Source: Microbacterium salsuginis
GTDB lineage: Bacteria > Actinomycetota > Actinomycetes > Actinomycetales > Microbacteriaceae
NCBI RefSeq assembly: GCF_012524205.1
Contig: NZ_JABACI010000001.1
Span: 248,001-312,000, forward strand
Direction: 5' to 3'
Length of the DNA: 64,000 bases
Positions within the stretch are counted from its first letter, which is position 1. The number at the start of each line of letters is the position of its first letter. A model generated the notes under the pieces. The model saw only the letters and a list, made by a program, of their open reading frames with translations, was not told the DNA's origin and ran no database searches. Shown here piece after piece: positions 45,075-52,472 of this stretch. Both the position numbers and the translations under genes were made by a program.

Positions 45075-45350
45075 ATGCCCGAATACAGAAACGCGGACGG
45101 CCAGCAGATCACCGAAGACGAAGCACTCGCTCTACCTCAGTTTCAGACCTTCTCGATCACCTGGGAGGACGGCCGCTCCGTCGAATGCATCGCAAATAGC
45201 GACGGTTCGTGGACGGTCGGTCACCGTTCGAGCGGCGAGTTCAAGTACTACGGCGCAGTGCGTCGCGAGGACGGTCTGTACCGCCCCGCTGACATCGTCT
45301 ACATGAAGCCGCAGGAGACATTCTCAGCGGCGGCGCGCAAGTACCTCTAG
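45075..45350 (+). CDS. Small hypothetical protein
   Basis: This 91-aa protein begins MPEYRNADGQQITEDEALALPQF and continues with FSITWEDGRSVECIANSDGSWTVGHRSS and YYGAVRREDGLYRPAD. It looks like a small soluble beta-rich protein with good codon bias. There is no recognised domain or signal. The frame extends upstream to 44958, but the internal ATG gives the compositional onset. Confidence 0.55.
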   Translation: MPEYRNADGQQITEDEALALPQFQTFSITWEDGRSVECIANSDGSWTVGHRSSGEFKYYGAVRREDGLYRPADIVYMKPQETFSAAARKYL

Positions 45351-45529
45351 AGACCGGCTGGGGGCGGCCCGCCATCTGACGCGGATGCCAGTGCGTCAAC
45401 GACGCAGATATGCGGATGGGGCATCCCTCGTGCCACGCACATGCGCGTGCGGCGATTGACTGAGCGCGCCGCCTGACTCGCCAGCGGCGCGTCCGGCAGT
45501 GGGTGGTACGACCCGGCTACGGTTCACAT

Positions 45530-46360
45530 GTGACTCACAAACCCGCAACCAAGAGCGTGATGTTCAAGGTTGTGTCGCTGGAGGACTCAATCCTGCCGGT
45601 CCCGCTTCGCTTCCCGCCGCCGTACGCAGACCTGTCAACAAATCCCCAGGCGTTCGCCTACAACTGGCAGTTGTTGGAGCACGCGTTTCGCCTGCCGAAG
45701 CCGTCAAGCTTCCCGCCTTACGAGCGAACGTTCGAGCCGTCCGACCTGGCCGCAGTTCGCCGCTACATCGCTGCGTGCCGCCGTCTCGCGGGCTATTCGT
45801 TCGTCAGTTTTGCCGAGGGGATGACGGTCGACACTAAGAACGGCACGACGAAGCTTGAGACGAACTTCGCCTCGTTCGAGTCTCTCAGCGCGTACGCGGT
45901 CTTGTTCCGTCAGATTCACGAGCAGCGAGAGGGTGCCTCGTTTCGCGTCGTCCACTCCATCTTGAATCGATACGCAAGGATGACTCCCGAGGACGCGCAT
46001 GACGACTTGCGTAAGGATCACCTGCGGGATTGGGGTCGGGCGGTCGGCAAGATAATGGCGACAATGCTCAAGCCCTACGTGGCACGACTGGTCGCAGATT
46101 CCTCCCACGTGATCGGCACCATCCCCACACCGGTTCCCCATGAGGATGTAAAGCCGCTTGAAGTCATGTCTCGGTGGAACTACGGCGAACTCATCCATTG
46201 GGGCGACAAGCGCTCGGACCTTGAATCGGCGCTCGGTCGCGACGAAGTGTGGACAGCATTGGAGCGGATGCACGTTGGCGAGTCGATGATTGGGCTCTCG
46301 CACCTCTACTTCGGGTTCTCGCAACTTGCGGCACGCGCTATCGAACGACAGGCCAACTAG
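45530..46360 (+). CDS. Hypothetical protein of the defence island
   Basis: This 276-aa soluble, mostly helical protein is not recognised. Visible features are PLRFPPPYADLSTNPQAFAYNWQLLEHAF, a basic helix DLAAVRRYIAACRRLAGY, the segment FASFESLSAYAVLFRQIHE, and a C-terminal YGELIHWGDKRSDLESALGRDE. The GTG at 45530 has no ribosome site; GTG 45503 and ATG 45560 are alternatives. It sits between CBASS and the AlbA_2 gene, so a defence role is possible by location only. Confidence 0.6.
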   Translation: MTHKPATKSVMFKVVSLEDSILPVPLRFPPPYADLSTNPQAFAYNWQLLEHAFRLPKPSSFPPYERTFEPSDLAAVRRYIAACRRLAGYSFVSFAEGMTVDTKNGTTKLETNFASFESLSAYAVLFRQIHEQREGASFRVVHSILNRYARMTPEDAHDDLRKDHLRDWGRAVGKIMATMLKPYVARLVADSSHVIGTIPTPVPHEDVKPLEVMSRWNYGELIHWGDKRSDLESALGRDEVWTALERMHVGESMIGLSHLYFGFSQLAARAIERQAN

Positions 46361-46414
46361 CCAGCGGTCGCGGCTACGCCTGTCGGAACGCGGCAGAAGT
46401 CGATTCGGCAACTG

Positions 46415-46564
46415 TTACGCCGAAACTAGCTCACGCTTAATCTGCGAGAGTCGCAGGTCGATGCCATCGCGCTCCGCGTTGAGCTTCGCGACCTCGGCTT
46501 CAATAGCATCGGCGCGTAGGTGGTCGACGCCAAGGCACACCTGACGCAGGGTTCTTGGGAGCAT
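46415..46564 (-). CDS. Very small coiled-coil protein or gene remnant
   Basis: This 49-aa frame reads MLPRTLRQVCLGVDHLRADA, then a heptad-like helix EAEVAKLNAERDGIDLRLSQ, ending LVSA. The helix pattern and third-position GC suggest real coding. No ribosome site is visible, so it may be the end of a decayed gene. It lies in the 364-bp gap after the 45530-46360 gene; the rest of that gap shows nothing. Confidence 0.4.
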   Translation of the reverse strand: MLPRTLRQVCLGVDHLRADAIEAEVAKLNAERDGIDLRLSQIKRELVSA

Positions 46565-46724
46565 GGGGAACGCACCGTAAGATCGCGCGCATTTGCCCGA
46601 TTAGGGATCCTGAGCCGGCGTCTGATTAGCCCTCGTCTCGCGCAGTCCCCCGTCGACGGCCGCCGCCCGCTGTGTGAACGGTCCGCCGGACTTAGTCGGA
46701 ATCGATCGGCCCGGGTGCTGTTGC

Positions 46725-47996
46725 TCAGTAGATCCGTCGAGGACGATGTGGAAGTTGTCGGTGAAGCGTCCGCGGAGCCTTGATGCCGATCTGGTTGACG
46801 CAGTCTGTGGCGATGTCGATTGCTGCCTGGATGAAATCCTTCTCACTGGCCGAAGGATCGACCGTATGCACCACCCTCCGGAATCGATTACCGGTTAGCG
46901 TCTTCGGACTCGTCTCGACGTCGTCCTTCTCGACGAATCGGAGCGGGATGCGCTTCCCCTCGGGCGGGTTCCATTCGACGCCGACCATCACTTCGACCTC
47001 GCCGGCTGGTCTTTGCTCAGCCGCAGCGTGCACCAGCGCGAGCAGTGCCCCCACGAACCCTTCGATCGCAGGTACCCGGACGGTCCATCCAGACAATCTG
47101 TCCCCCTTGGCGCCATGTCGGTGTCCACCCGCACGCCAGGCGAGACCGAGAGAACCGTCGTCGAAGATGGCGGCGTGAGCCTCTCGCCATTCCTCCGAGT
47201 CACTGTTCGCTGGCATCAGCCAGCTGCGCAGGCCCGGACGGTCGGAGTAGATCGCGACATCCTCCAGCGGGTGATACTTTTCGTTGCCGGCCAGCCACCA
47301 TCGGGCCAGCAGGGTGGCCGAGAGCGCGATGGATGTCGCTTCATCGGAGTCTCGTCTTCCGGAGACCACTGACGGGGTGCGTGGGCGGGCGACGCCGACC
47401 AGCACTGCGCCTCGTTCTGGATTCAGTGTCTCAGCCATCTGCTCGTACAGGTCCTCGAGCTCGCGCTGCGCACGGCTCGCCGACTCGAAGCGCGCGCGGT
47501 ACGCGGTCGCGATCTGACTCTCGCGCAGCCAGATCGTGTCGGCGTTGACTCGGAGCGGCACAGCAAACTTCTCGTTGTTGAAGAACATATGAGGGCTGTC
47601 TACGGTGGGAGGAACAACGATCACAACGGCCCGCGTCGGCTCCGCGCCCACCGCATAGGCTTTCACTCCCAGCACGGGAGGGGTGATGGCGTTCGTGCAC
47701 AGTTGCTGAAGCGAGCGGTCGTAGTTCTCACTCAGCTCGCCCGCATCGGTACGCCCGATGGCCACCTTCTCTTGGTCTTCCACTCCGTAGACGAGCACAC
47801 CCCCGCCAGCGTTGGCGAAGGCGGTGATGTCTTTCACAATGTCGTCCGAGCGCATCGCCTTCTGTTCAGGAAGTCGCGTCTTGAAGTCCAGCTCCTGACC
47901 CTCTTCGAGCTTCTGCGCGATGGTGGCGGCGATCATCGCGTCGGTAATCGGGCCGGGAGCTTCGCCAAGGAGGCGATGCAGCGGGGTGTAGAGCAT
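46725..47996 (-). CDS. AlbA_2 (Schlafen-type) ATP-binding-like protein
   Basis: This 423-aa protein has an AlbA_2 domain at about residues 20-165: GQELDFKTRLPEQ, DDIVKDITAFANAGGGVLVYGVED, and PLRVNADTIWLRESQ at its end. Such proteins include RNA/DNA-binding regulators and defence components with Schlafen-like nuclease folds. A coiled coil follows at about 170-190, then an unrecognised C-terminal half. The start ATG (MLYTPLHRLLGEAPG) is preferred over upstream starts that lack family sequence. Confidence 0.75.
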   Translation of the reverse strand: MLYTPLHRLLGEAPGPITDAMIAATIAQKLEEGQELDFKTRLPEQKAMRSDDIVKDITAFANAGGGVLVYGVEDQEKVAIGRTDAGELSENYDRSLQQLCTNAITPPVLGVKAYAVGAEPTRAVVIVVPPTVDSPHMFFNNEKFAVPLRVNADTIWLRESQIATAYRARFESASRAQRELEDLYEQMAETLNPERGAVLVGVARPRTPSVVSGRRDSDEATSIALSATLLARWWLAGNEKYHPLEDVAIYSDRPGLRSWLMPANSDSEEWREAHAAIFDDGSLGLAWRAGGHRHGAKGDRLSGWTVRVPAIEGFVGALLALVHAAAEQRPAGEVEVMVGVEWNPPEGKRIPLRFVEKDDVETSPKTLTGNRFRRVVHTVDPSASEKDFIQAAIDIATDCVNQIGIKAPRTLHRQLPHRPRRIY

Positions 47997-48111
47997 GTGC
48001 TCATCGTATTGGTGGGGTTTCGCGACGGAGCGGATGACTTCAGTCGACGCAATCGATGCAATCAACCTCATCTGCGAGTCTCAGCAACAGCGGTCCGCGG
48101 CCAACGATGAG

Positions 48112-48339
48112 GTGGCGGATCCAGTGGGGAAAGGAGCGAGCGGACCGCGCCGCGCGAAACGCGCTGCGGACAGTCAGAGTCTCCTTGTCGGGCTCGGGTT
48201 CGGCGGGCTCCTGCTTGCGCTGATGGGCGTCGTCCTTGGAGGGTTCGGCGGGGCATTCCGCATCTGCGACTGGTGGAGTGGGCAGGATGTGGCGCGCTCG
48301 GCGGCTGCGTCAACCGACCCAGATTCCGAGTCCGCCTGA
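48112..48339 (+). CDS. Possible small membrane protein
   Basis: This 75-aa frame has one clear membrane helix (LLVGLGFGGLLLALMGVVLGGFGGAF) with a basic segment before it (RRAKRAADSQ), the arrangement expected for insertion. It starts with GTG. No ribosome site is evident and it is short, so it may be spurious. Confidence 0.35.
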   Translation: MADPVGKGASGPRRAKRAADSQSLLVGLGFGGLLLALMGVVLGGFGGAFRICDWWSGQDVARSAAASTDPDSESA

Positions 48340-48453
48340 CGCGGCTAACCCGCGGCGCGAGCGCGAGGGCCCCACTCGCCTCGTTCGTCGTGCGCTAGTC
48401 CGCAGCCGCCCGCCGCGCATTGCCCGCATCGGGATCCGCGACCAATGCGCGAT

Positions 48454-49419
48454 CTAAGGCAAGTAGGGAATGCCGGCTGAAGTCACTGTGAAGGAGTGAC
48501 CGGTCGCCTCTCGTAGCGAGATCACTGAGGCTGTCCGACGCTTTTCGGAGGCGAGGGGTGGGCCCACTGTGACACTGACTACCGGGAGCGGCGCGCCGAG
48601 GTATGCCGTCCCATCGTCCATCTTGGTTCCCACAAGTCGAAGAAACGGAACGATGCCCCGCGCCGTCGCTCGGAAGTCAGGAGCCATACCTTCCGCGAGT
48701 TGAAGAGTGTATCTGACCTCCTGCTCGGCGCTGAAGGCCGGGTCTTTGAGCGTTGTCGCGAGTAGCGCAAGGTTAGTCATCGTGATGACGCTAGACAGCG
48801 ACGTTCCCGCCTCGACTGTGCGCGCGACGACGCCATCTGGGCTGACCATCGCATCAAGGACTGCGCGAATGTGGGATGCCTGATCTGTCGGGTCGTACAC
48901 GACCTCACGCCACCCGTGCACGAAAGGACGCCAATCTCCGGGACCCTCCGTCGGCATATTGAGTTCGGCCTGCTTCGGCACTAATGGCACGGCAACGTCA
49001 AAACCGATGGCGAATCCGCTCGTCACCCCGTAGTTCGCCCACTGGTTGAGCAGGCGATTCGACTTCGACGCACTCACGATGAACGGAGGATTTGCATGAA
49101 GGTCCTCCTCGAGCGAGCTCATCGCACTCGCGAGCGCCATGTGGGCTCCTACGTGCCCTTGCCCCATCCACTCGGCGAAGACAGATCTGATGCGGTCAAT
49201 CGAGTAGTCGAGCTCACCCGCGTCGTTCATCATGAGCGAGGAGGAAGCCCAGACTTCCCCATCGCGCACGATACTGAGAGCCGCGGCGGCGTCCGTGTAG
49301 TGCCAGGCAGTTCCGCTGTAGACCCTGTGATCGGGAAACGGCGCCCATTCGCCGTTGACCTTGAGGTGGACGATCGTTCGCGCCGGTGCGGTTCGGATCG
49401 ATTCATCTGTCACGCGCAA
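48454..49419 (-). CDS. DUF2971-family protein
   Basis: This 321-aa protein shows the DUF2971 start pattern WHYTDAAAALSIVRDGEVWASSSLMMNDAGELDYSI and the middle segment VSASKSNRLLNQWANYG. The family occurs often in defence islands, but its biochemistry is unassigned. The start may be TTG at 49419 or GTG six bases later. It stands between the AlbA_2 gene and the kinase on the same strand, with wide gaps. Confidence 0.78.
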   Translation of the reverse strand: MRVTDESIRTAPARTIVHLKVNGEWAPFPDHRVYSGTAWHYTDAAAALSIVRDGEVWASSSLMMNDAGELDYSIDRIRSVFAEWMGQGHVGAHMALASAMSSLEEDLHANPPFIVSASKSNRLLNQWANYGVTSGFAIGFDVAVPLVPKQAELNMPTEGPGDWRPFVHGWREVVYDPTDQASHIRAVLDAMVSPDGVVARTVEAGTSLSSVITMTNLALLATTLKDPAFSAEQEVRYTLQLAEGMAPDFRATARGIVPFLRLVGTKMDDGTAYLGAPLPVVSVTVGPPLASEKRRTASVISLREATGHSFTVTSAGIPYLP

Positions 49420-49598
49420 GATCTTACGGTCACAGACACTCGACGCTTCCTCGTCGAACTATCGAGCTAGGCCGCTGGTAGCGGTGCGGTCTGCGTGCAA
49501 CCCCCGTAGAGGGATCGGAAGCGAACGCTCGCCGCCCCGCGCGACCTGCCGCTGGGGCCGTTGCGCGATACGGATCCGATCTACTCAGTCAGCGCTGA

Positions 49599-50921
49599 TC
49601 AAGCGATGAAGTCCGCGAGCCAGCCGCGGAGAGGGTTCGGCAGGACATCAAGTCGTGCATCGAGAAGCACCCACTGCGCGGCATCTTTCCCGGCCTCGCG
49701 GAAGCCACTCAGGGTGGCCTGCATGCGGTGGGCGGGCGTGCGATCGATGAGCAGTTCGACGAGGCGACGGCGATACGACCATTGGTCGTTCGAACTCCCC
49801 ACGTGGGCGAGTGTCGCCACGACGCGGTGGCGCACCTGTGGGGTGTCGATCGCTCGATCAGCGTTGAGCATGCCCTGCAGCAGCCCATCCAGCTTCCTAA
49901 ACTCGGCCTCGTCGTATATCGCCTCGGCCGCGGTGTCGATCGCGAGCAGCGCCTGGTCCGGGTTGGTGTCAAACGCGAACTTCCAGGCGGTCTGAGACGC
50001 GGCCCGGAGCAGTTCTTGGATGTGTTTCCGGTCGTACTCGTCGTGCGGGTCGAGGTTGTTGATTAGCCCCGCGATTTCTACGCCCTTGGCGGCTAAGCGA
50101 TGCCTGGGGGTCTTGAGAATGTCCTCGACGCGGTCGGCAACGGTGCCCGTCACCGGCGGCGCAGTGGCGACCACCCGGACCGCGTCGACGAGATCCCTGA
50201 CTGTCGCGTACCTGTGTTGGGGGTGAGTCCGCGTCGCCTGGCCGATCACCGCGGCGAACGGCCCGGCTGAGTTCGGCAGGTGCTCCGGCCACACGCCCTC
50301 GCTCAAGAACTGAACCAGCTTCCCGAGCGAGTAGATGTCCGACCGAGTGATCGCGTTCTTCAGTGCGGCGCGCTGCTCCGGCGCTACGTAACCTACGTGG
50401 CCAAGCCCGGCGACGTCGGTCGAAGTGAGATAGCTAGTGGGGATGAGCGACGAAACCGATAACCCGAGATCGGACAGCATCCACTCGGAGCCCGACCGCA
50501 AGATGTTGTTCGACGAGATGTCTCGGTGAAGCGCGCCATTCGCATGAAGGAACTCGACTGCGGAGGCAACTGGCACCAGAACTGAGAGCACCCCCGCGGG
50601 ATCGAATCCGCCCTTCGGCACCGCGCTCGTCAAAGTGCCGCCATCCGCGAAGGGCATCACAAACCACAGCGTTCCCCCATCGTCACCGTGATCCAGCAGC
50701 GGCATCAGGTTCGGATGCGGCAGTTTGACTCCGAACTTGATCTCGCGCTTGAAGCGGGAAACGGCGCCTGGGTCCGAGAGACGCTCCAGGCGCAAGATCT
50801 TGAGCGCGAGTGTCGTCGCGCCCGCGCCAGCCGCGGTGTCACGTGCCTTGTAGACCTCCCCGAATCCGCCGGAATCAATCTCATCAAGAACTTCGTAGCG
50901 GCCGCCGATCAACAAAGGCAC
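49599..50921 (-). CDS. Serine/threonine protein kinase with unknown C-terminal domain
   Basis: This 440-aa protein has a protein kinase domain over residues 8-262: glycine loop DSGGFGEVYKA, Lys41 in LALKILR, Glu60, catalytic loop LHRDISSNNIL (Asp134, Asn139) and metal loop DLG (151-153) in place of DFG. The activation region carries SDIYSLGKL further on. The last 175 residues are helical, begin GLINNLDPHDEYDRKHIQELL and are not recognised. There is no membrane helix or PASTA repeat, so it is cytoplasmic. Kinases inside defence islands can act as infection sensors (inference). Confidence 0.85.
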   Translation of the reverse strand: MPLLIGGRYEVLDEIDSGGFGEVYKARDTAAGAGATTLALKILRLERLSDPGAVSRFKREIKFGVKLPHPNLMPLLDHGDDGGTLWFVMPFADGGTLTSAVPKGGFDPAGVLSVLVPVASAVEFLHANGALHRDISSNNILRSGSEWMLSDLGLSVSSLIPTSYLTSTDVAGLGHVGYVAPEQRAALKNAITRSDIYSLGKLVQFLSEGVWPEHLPNSAGPFAAVIGQATRTHPQHRYATVRDLVDAVRVVATAPPVTGTVADRVEDILKTPRHRLAAKGVEIAGLINNLDPHDEYDRKHIQELLRAASQTAWKFAFDTNPDQALLAIDTAAEAIYDEAEFRKLDGLLQGMLNADRAIDTPQVRHRVVATLAHVGSSNDQWSYRRRLVELLIDRTPAHRMQATLSGFREAGKDAAQWVLLDARLDVLPNPLRGWLADFIA

Positions 50922-50999
50922 ATGGCAGAGCGTAGTCGATCGCTCGGGCGATTCGTCGGGATGATCGCTCTAGAGCGACCGGGGGCGCGCGAAGCGTGA

Positions 51000-51143
51000 T
51001 CAATAGTGATTCGCAGGCCACTCGTAGTCGCGATCCCATCCCTTGCACGAGATGATGCAGCTTTCGTGCGGCGCACGGATATGGATCGCGCCGTGCCTGA
51101 AGGCTGCTTGGACGGGAGGCAGCACCGCCCGTCGCGCCGCCAT
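51000..51143 (-). CDS. Tiny protein co-translated with the excisionase-like gene
   Basis: This 47-aa protein reads MAARRAVLPPVQAAFRHGAI and ends WDRDYEWPANHY. Its ATG overlaps the TGA of the upstream helix-turn-helix gene (TGATG), which is strong evidence for real translation. It has two cysteines (SCIISCKG context). The function is unknown. Confidence 0.5.
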   Translation of the reverse strand: MAARRAVLPPVQAAFRHGAIHIRAPHESCIISCKGWDRDYEWPANHY

Positions 51144-51322
51144 CAGGCGTCGACGCCGAAGGCGCGTAACAGGCCGGCGCGCGGAATCATGCGGCGTGGG
51201 CCGAGCTGGACCGTGGGGATGGTCCCGCTCTCGATGCCGAGCTTGATCGTGCGGTAGTCGACGCCGACGAGCTTGGCGGCATCCTTCATCGTCAGTGCGA
51301 GTGAGTTCGCGGACTTGTTCAT
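51143..51322 (-). CDS. Excisionase-like helix-turn-helix protein
   Basis: This 59-aa protein has a MerR/Xis-type winged helix: LTMKDAAKLVGVDYRTIKLGIESGTIPTVQLGPRRMIPRAGLLRAF. AAGGAG precedes the ATG at optimal spacing, so the short start is chosen. Its size, fold and position next to the island end suggest a recombination directionality factor or a repressor of the island. Confidence 0.75.
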   Translation of the reverse strand: MNKSANSLALTMKDAAKLVGVDYRTIKLGIESGTIPTVQLGPRRMIPRAGLLRAFGVDA

Positions 51323-51337
51323 TGCCTTCTCCTTCCC

Positions 51338-51399
51338 GTGAGCAATGCGTGACATCGCTTGCGCACACCGTACTCCCTCTGTGAGCAAAGCGCGACATC
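51338..51399. promoter_or_regulatory. Pair of 19-bp direct repeats between divergent regulatory genes
   Basis: GTGAGCAATGCGTGACATC (51338-51356) and GTGAGCAAAGCGCGACATC (51381-51399) differ at two positions and are 43 bp apart, about four helical turns. The second copy is followed by TTGCTCA, making TGAGCAA-N13-TTGCTCA an inverted repeat. They lie between the excisionase-like gene and the 51439 gene, and look like binding sites for one of the two products. Confidence 0.65.
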
Positions 51400-51438
51400 A
51401 ATTGCTCATCACGCCCGCATCGTGGGACACTCGCCGTT

Positions 51439-52053
51439 GTGAGCGAGCTCTTCCTCGAAGCGATCGACCCCGAACGGATCCATGTCGGAGACGGCGTCCA
51501 CATGCCGTCAAGATGGGACGCCGTCGCGACCGGCGAGCCCGACAACCTGGGTGCGATCCGTGTGGGCGTGGTCTACGACCAGCAGTTGCGACGGTCGGTC
51601 GCCGCATCCGTCCGTGTGGATCGACTGGGCGAGGGCGAGGAAGTCACCGCCGCCTTGCTGCGTGACGTGAGTGTGCTGCAGATCGTCCAGCGCTCTGCGC
51701 TCCGCGTGGTCACGGTACAGCGGGACGAGGGAGAGCCAGCGTTCCTCACCAAGTACCTCGCCGACGTGCAAGCTCAAGCATCCGATCGCGAGTACGGCGA
51801 GACCGTCCTCGAGGCGGTGAGGCTGTACCGGATCGCGACCACGGTGAACATCGCGCCCCTCAAGCTCGTTGCGGACCAGCTCGGCGTGAGCGTCAGCACG
51901 GCCACGCGGATGATGGCGCGGGCTCGCGAAGCCGGTCTCGCGGAGGATCTCATCACCCGCGAGACGTACAACCGGATGCGCGCCGACGAAGAGCAGCACA
52001 CGCGCCCGCACCAGCTCCCGGGCTCTCCGTCCGGCCCCTCGCTAGGGCGCTGA
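51439..52053 (+). CDS. Putative regulator of the island
   Basis: This 204-aa protein has an unrecognised N-terminal domain, then RLYRIATTVNIAPLKLVADQLGVSVSTATRMMARAREAGL at about 128-168, a helix-turn-helix with an SxSTATRxMARA recognition helix. It starts with GTG at 51439, divergent from the excisionase-like gene and next to the 19-bp repeats. It is probably a transcriptional regulator of excision or maintenance genes (inference). Confidence 0.65.
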   Translation: MSELFLEAIDPERIHVGDGVHMPSRWDAVATGEPDNLGAIRVGVVYDQQLRRSVAASVRVDRLGEGEEVTAALLRDVSVLQIVQRSALRVVTVQRDEGEPAFLTKYLADVQAQASDREYGETVLEAVRLYRIATTVNIAPLKLVADQLGVSVSTATRMMARAREAGLAEDLITRETYNRMRADEEQHTRPHQLPGSPSGPSLGR

Positions 52054-52350
52054 CGTCAACGAACCGCATCTACCTGCATCTGTGCACATTGCCAAACAAG
52101 GCGTGCTCATGCGTGCAAATCGCGCAAAATCGCCTCCTTTGCGGCATGGTCAGTACGATCTTGCCCGCATTCGTTTCTGGCATGGGTCGGAAAGCCGCTC
52201 CAGGACTGGTAACTCTTGCCCGCATTTTGGCCGCATTCCATTCGCTGCTGGCTGTTTTCGGACGCCGCTGGATGTCGCCGCGACCTCAAAAACTCGCGTA
52301 ATTCCGCGGAAGTTGTCGGTCGACGTCGTTATGCAAAATGCTCAAAACGT
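52054..52350. other. Non-coding right end of the island
   Basis: No supported gene. The stretch is less GC-rich and contains TTTTGGCCGCATT at 52225-52237, an exact match to 23119-23131 near attL. It also has CTACCTGCATCTG near 52070, similar to sequence before the relaxase. Confidence 0.5.
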
Positions 52351-52371
52351 GTTCGAGTCCCCCCAGGGGCA
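52351..52371 (+). repeat. attR core
   Basis: This is a 21-bp copy of the tRNA-Arg 3' end with one difference (C for T at position 12). The C would make the T-stem pairing perfect. It marks the right border of the island. Only this tail of the tRNA is present here. Confidence 0.88.
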
Positions 52372-52472
52372 TCTTCCGTCTACTCAACCTTTGCCGGTCA
52401 CATCGCCACCGACTACTGCGTCGCGAACATGCCCGGAACTGTCCCCGCCATCCGGTTGGCGTGGGAGCACGC

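Larger units (their letters stand above)
23049..52371. mobile_element. Integrative (probably mobilizable) defence island in tRNA-Arg(CCT)
   Basis: The element spans 29.3 kb between 21-bp att repeats, with the integrase at the attL end and an excisionase-like gene near attR. It has one MobF relaxase and no coupling protein, VirB4 or other conjugation genes that I can see, so it would need a helper for transfer. Cargo: type I R-M, a GmrSD-AlbA_2 fusion, an OLD-like nuclease, CBASS, an AlbA_2 protein, DUF2971, a Ser/Thr kinase and unknown genes. Codon use in several genes is less GC-biased than in the flanks. Confidence 0.88.

Noticed and set aside
49599..50921. BREX PglW or classical PknB kinase
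   Set aside because: No other BREX genes, no membrane helix and no PASTA domains.
23049..52371. Complete conjugative element (ICE)
   Set aside because: Only a relaxase is visible. No coupling protein, VirB4-like ATPase or FtsK-type TraB was found.
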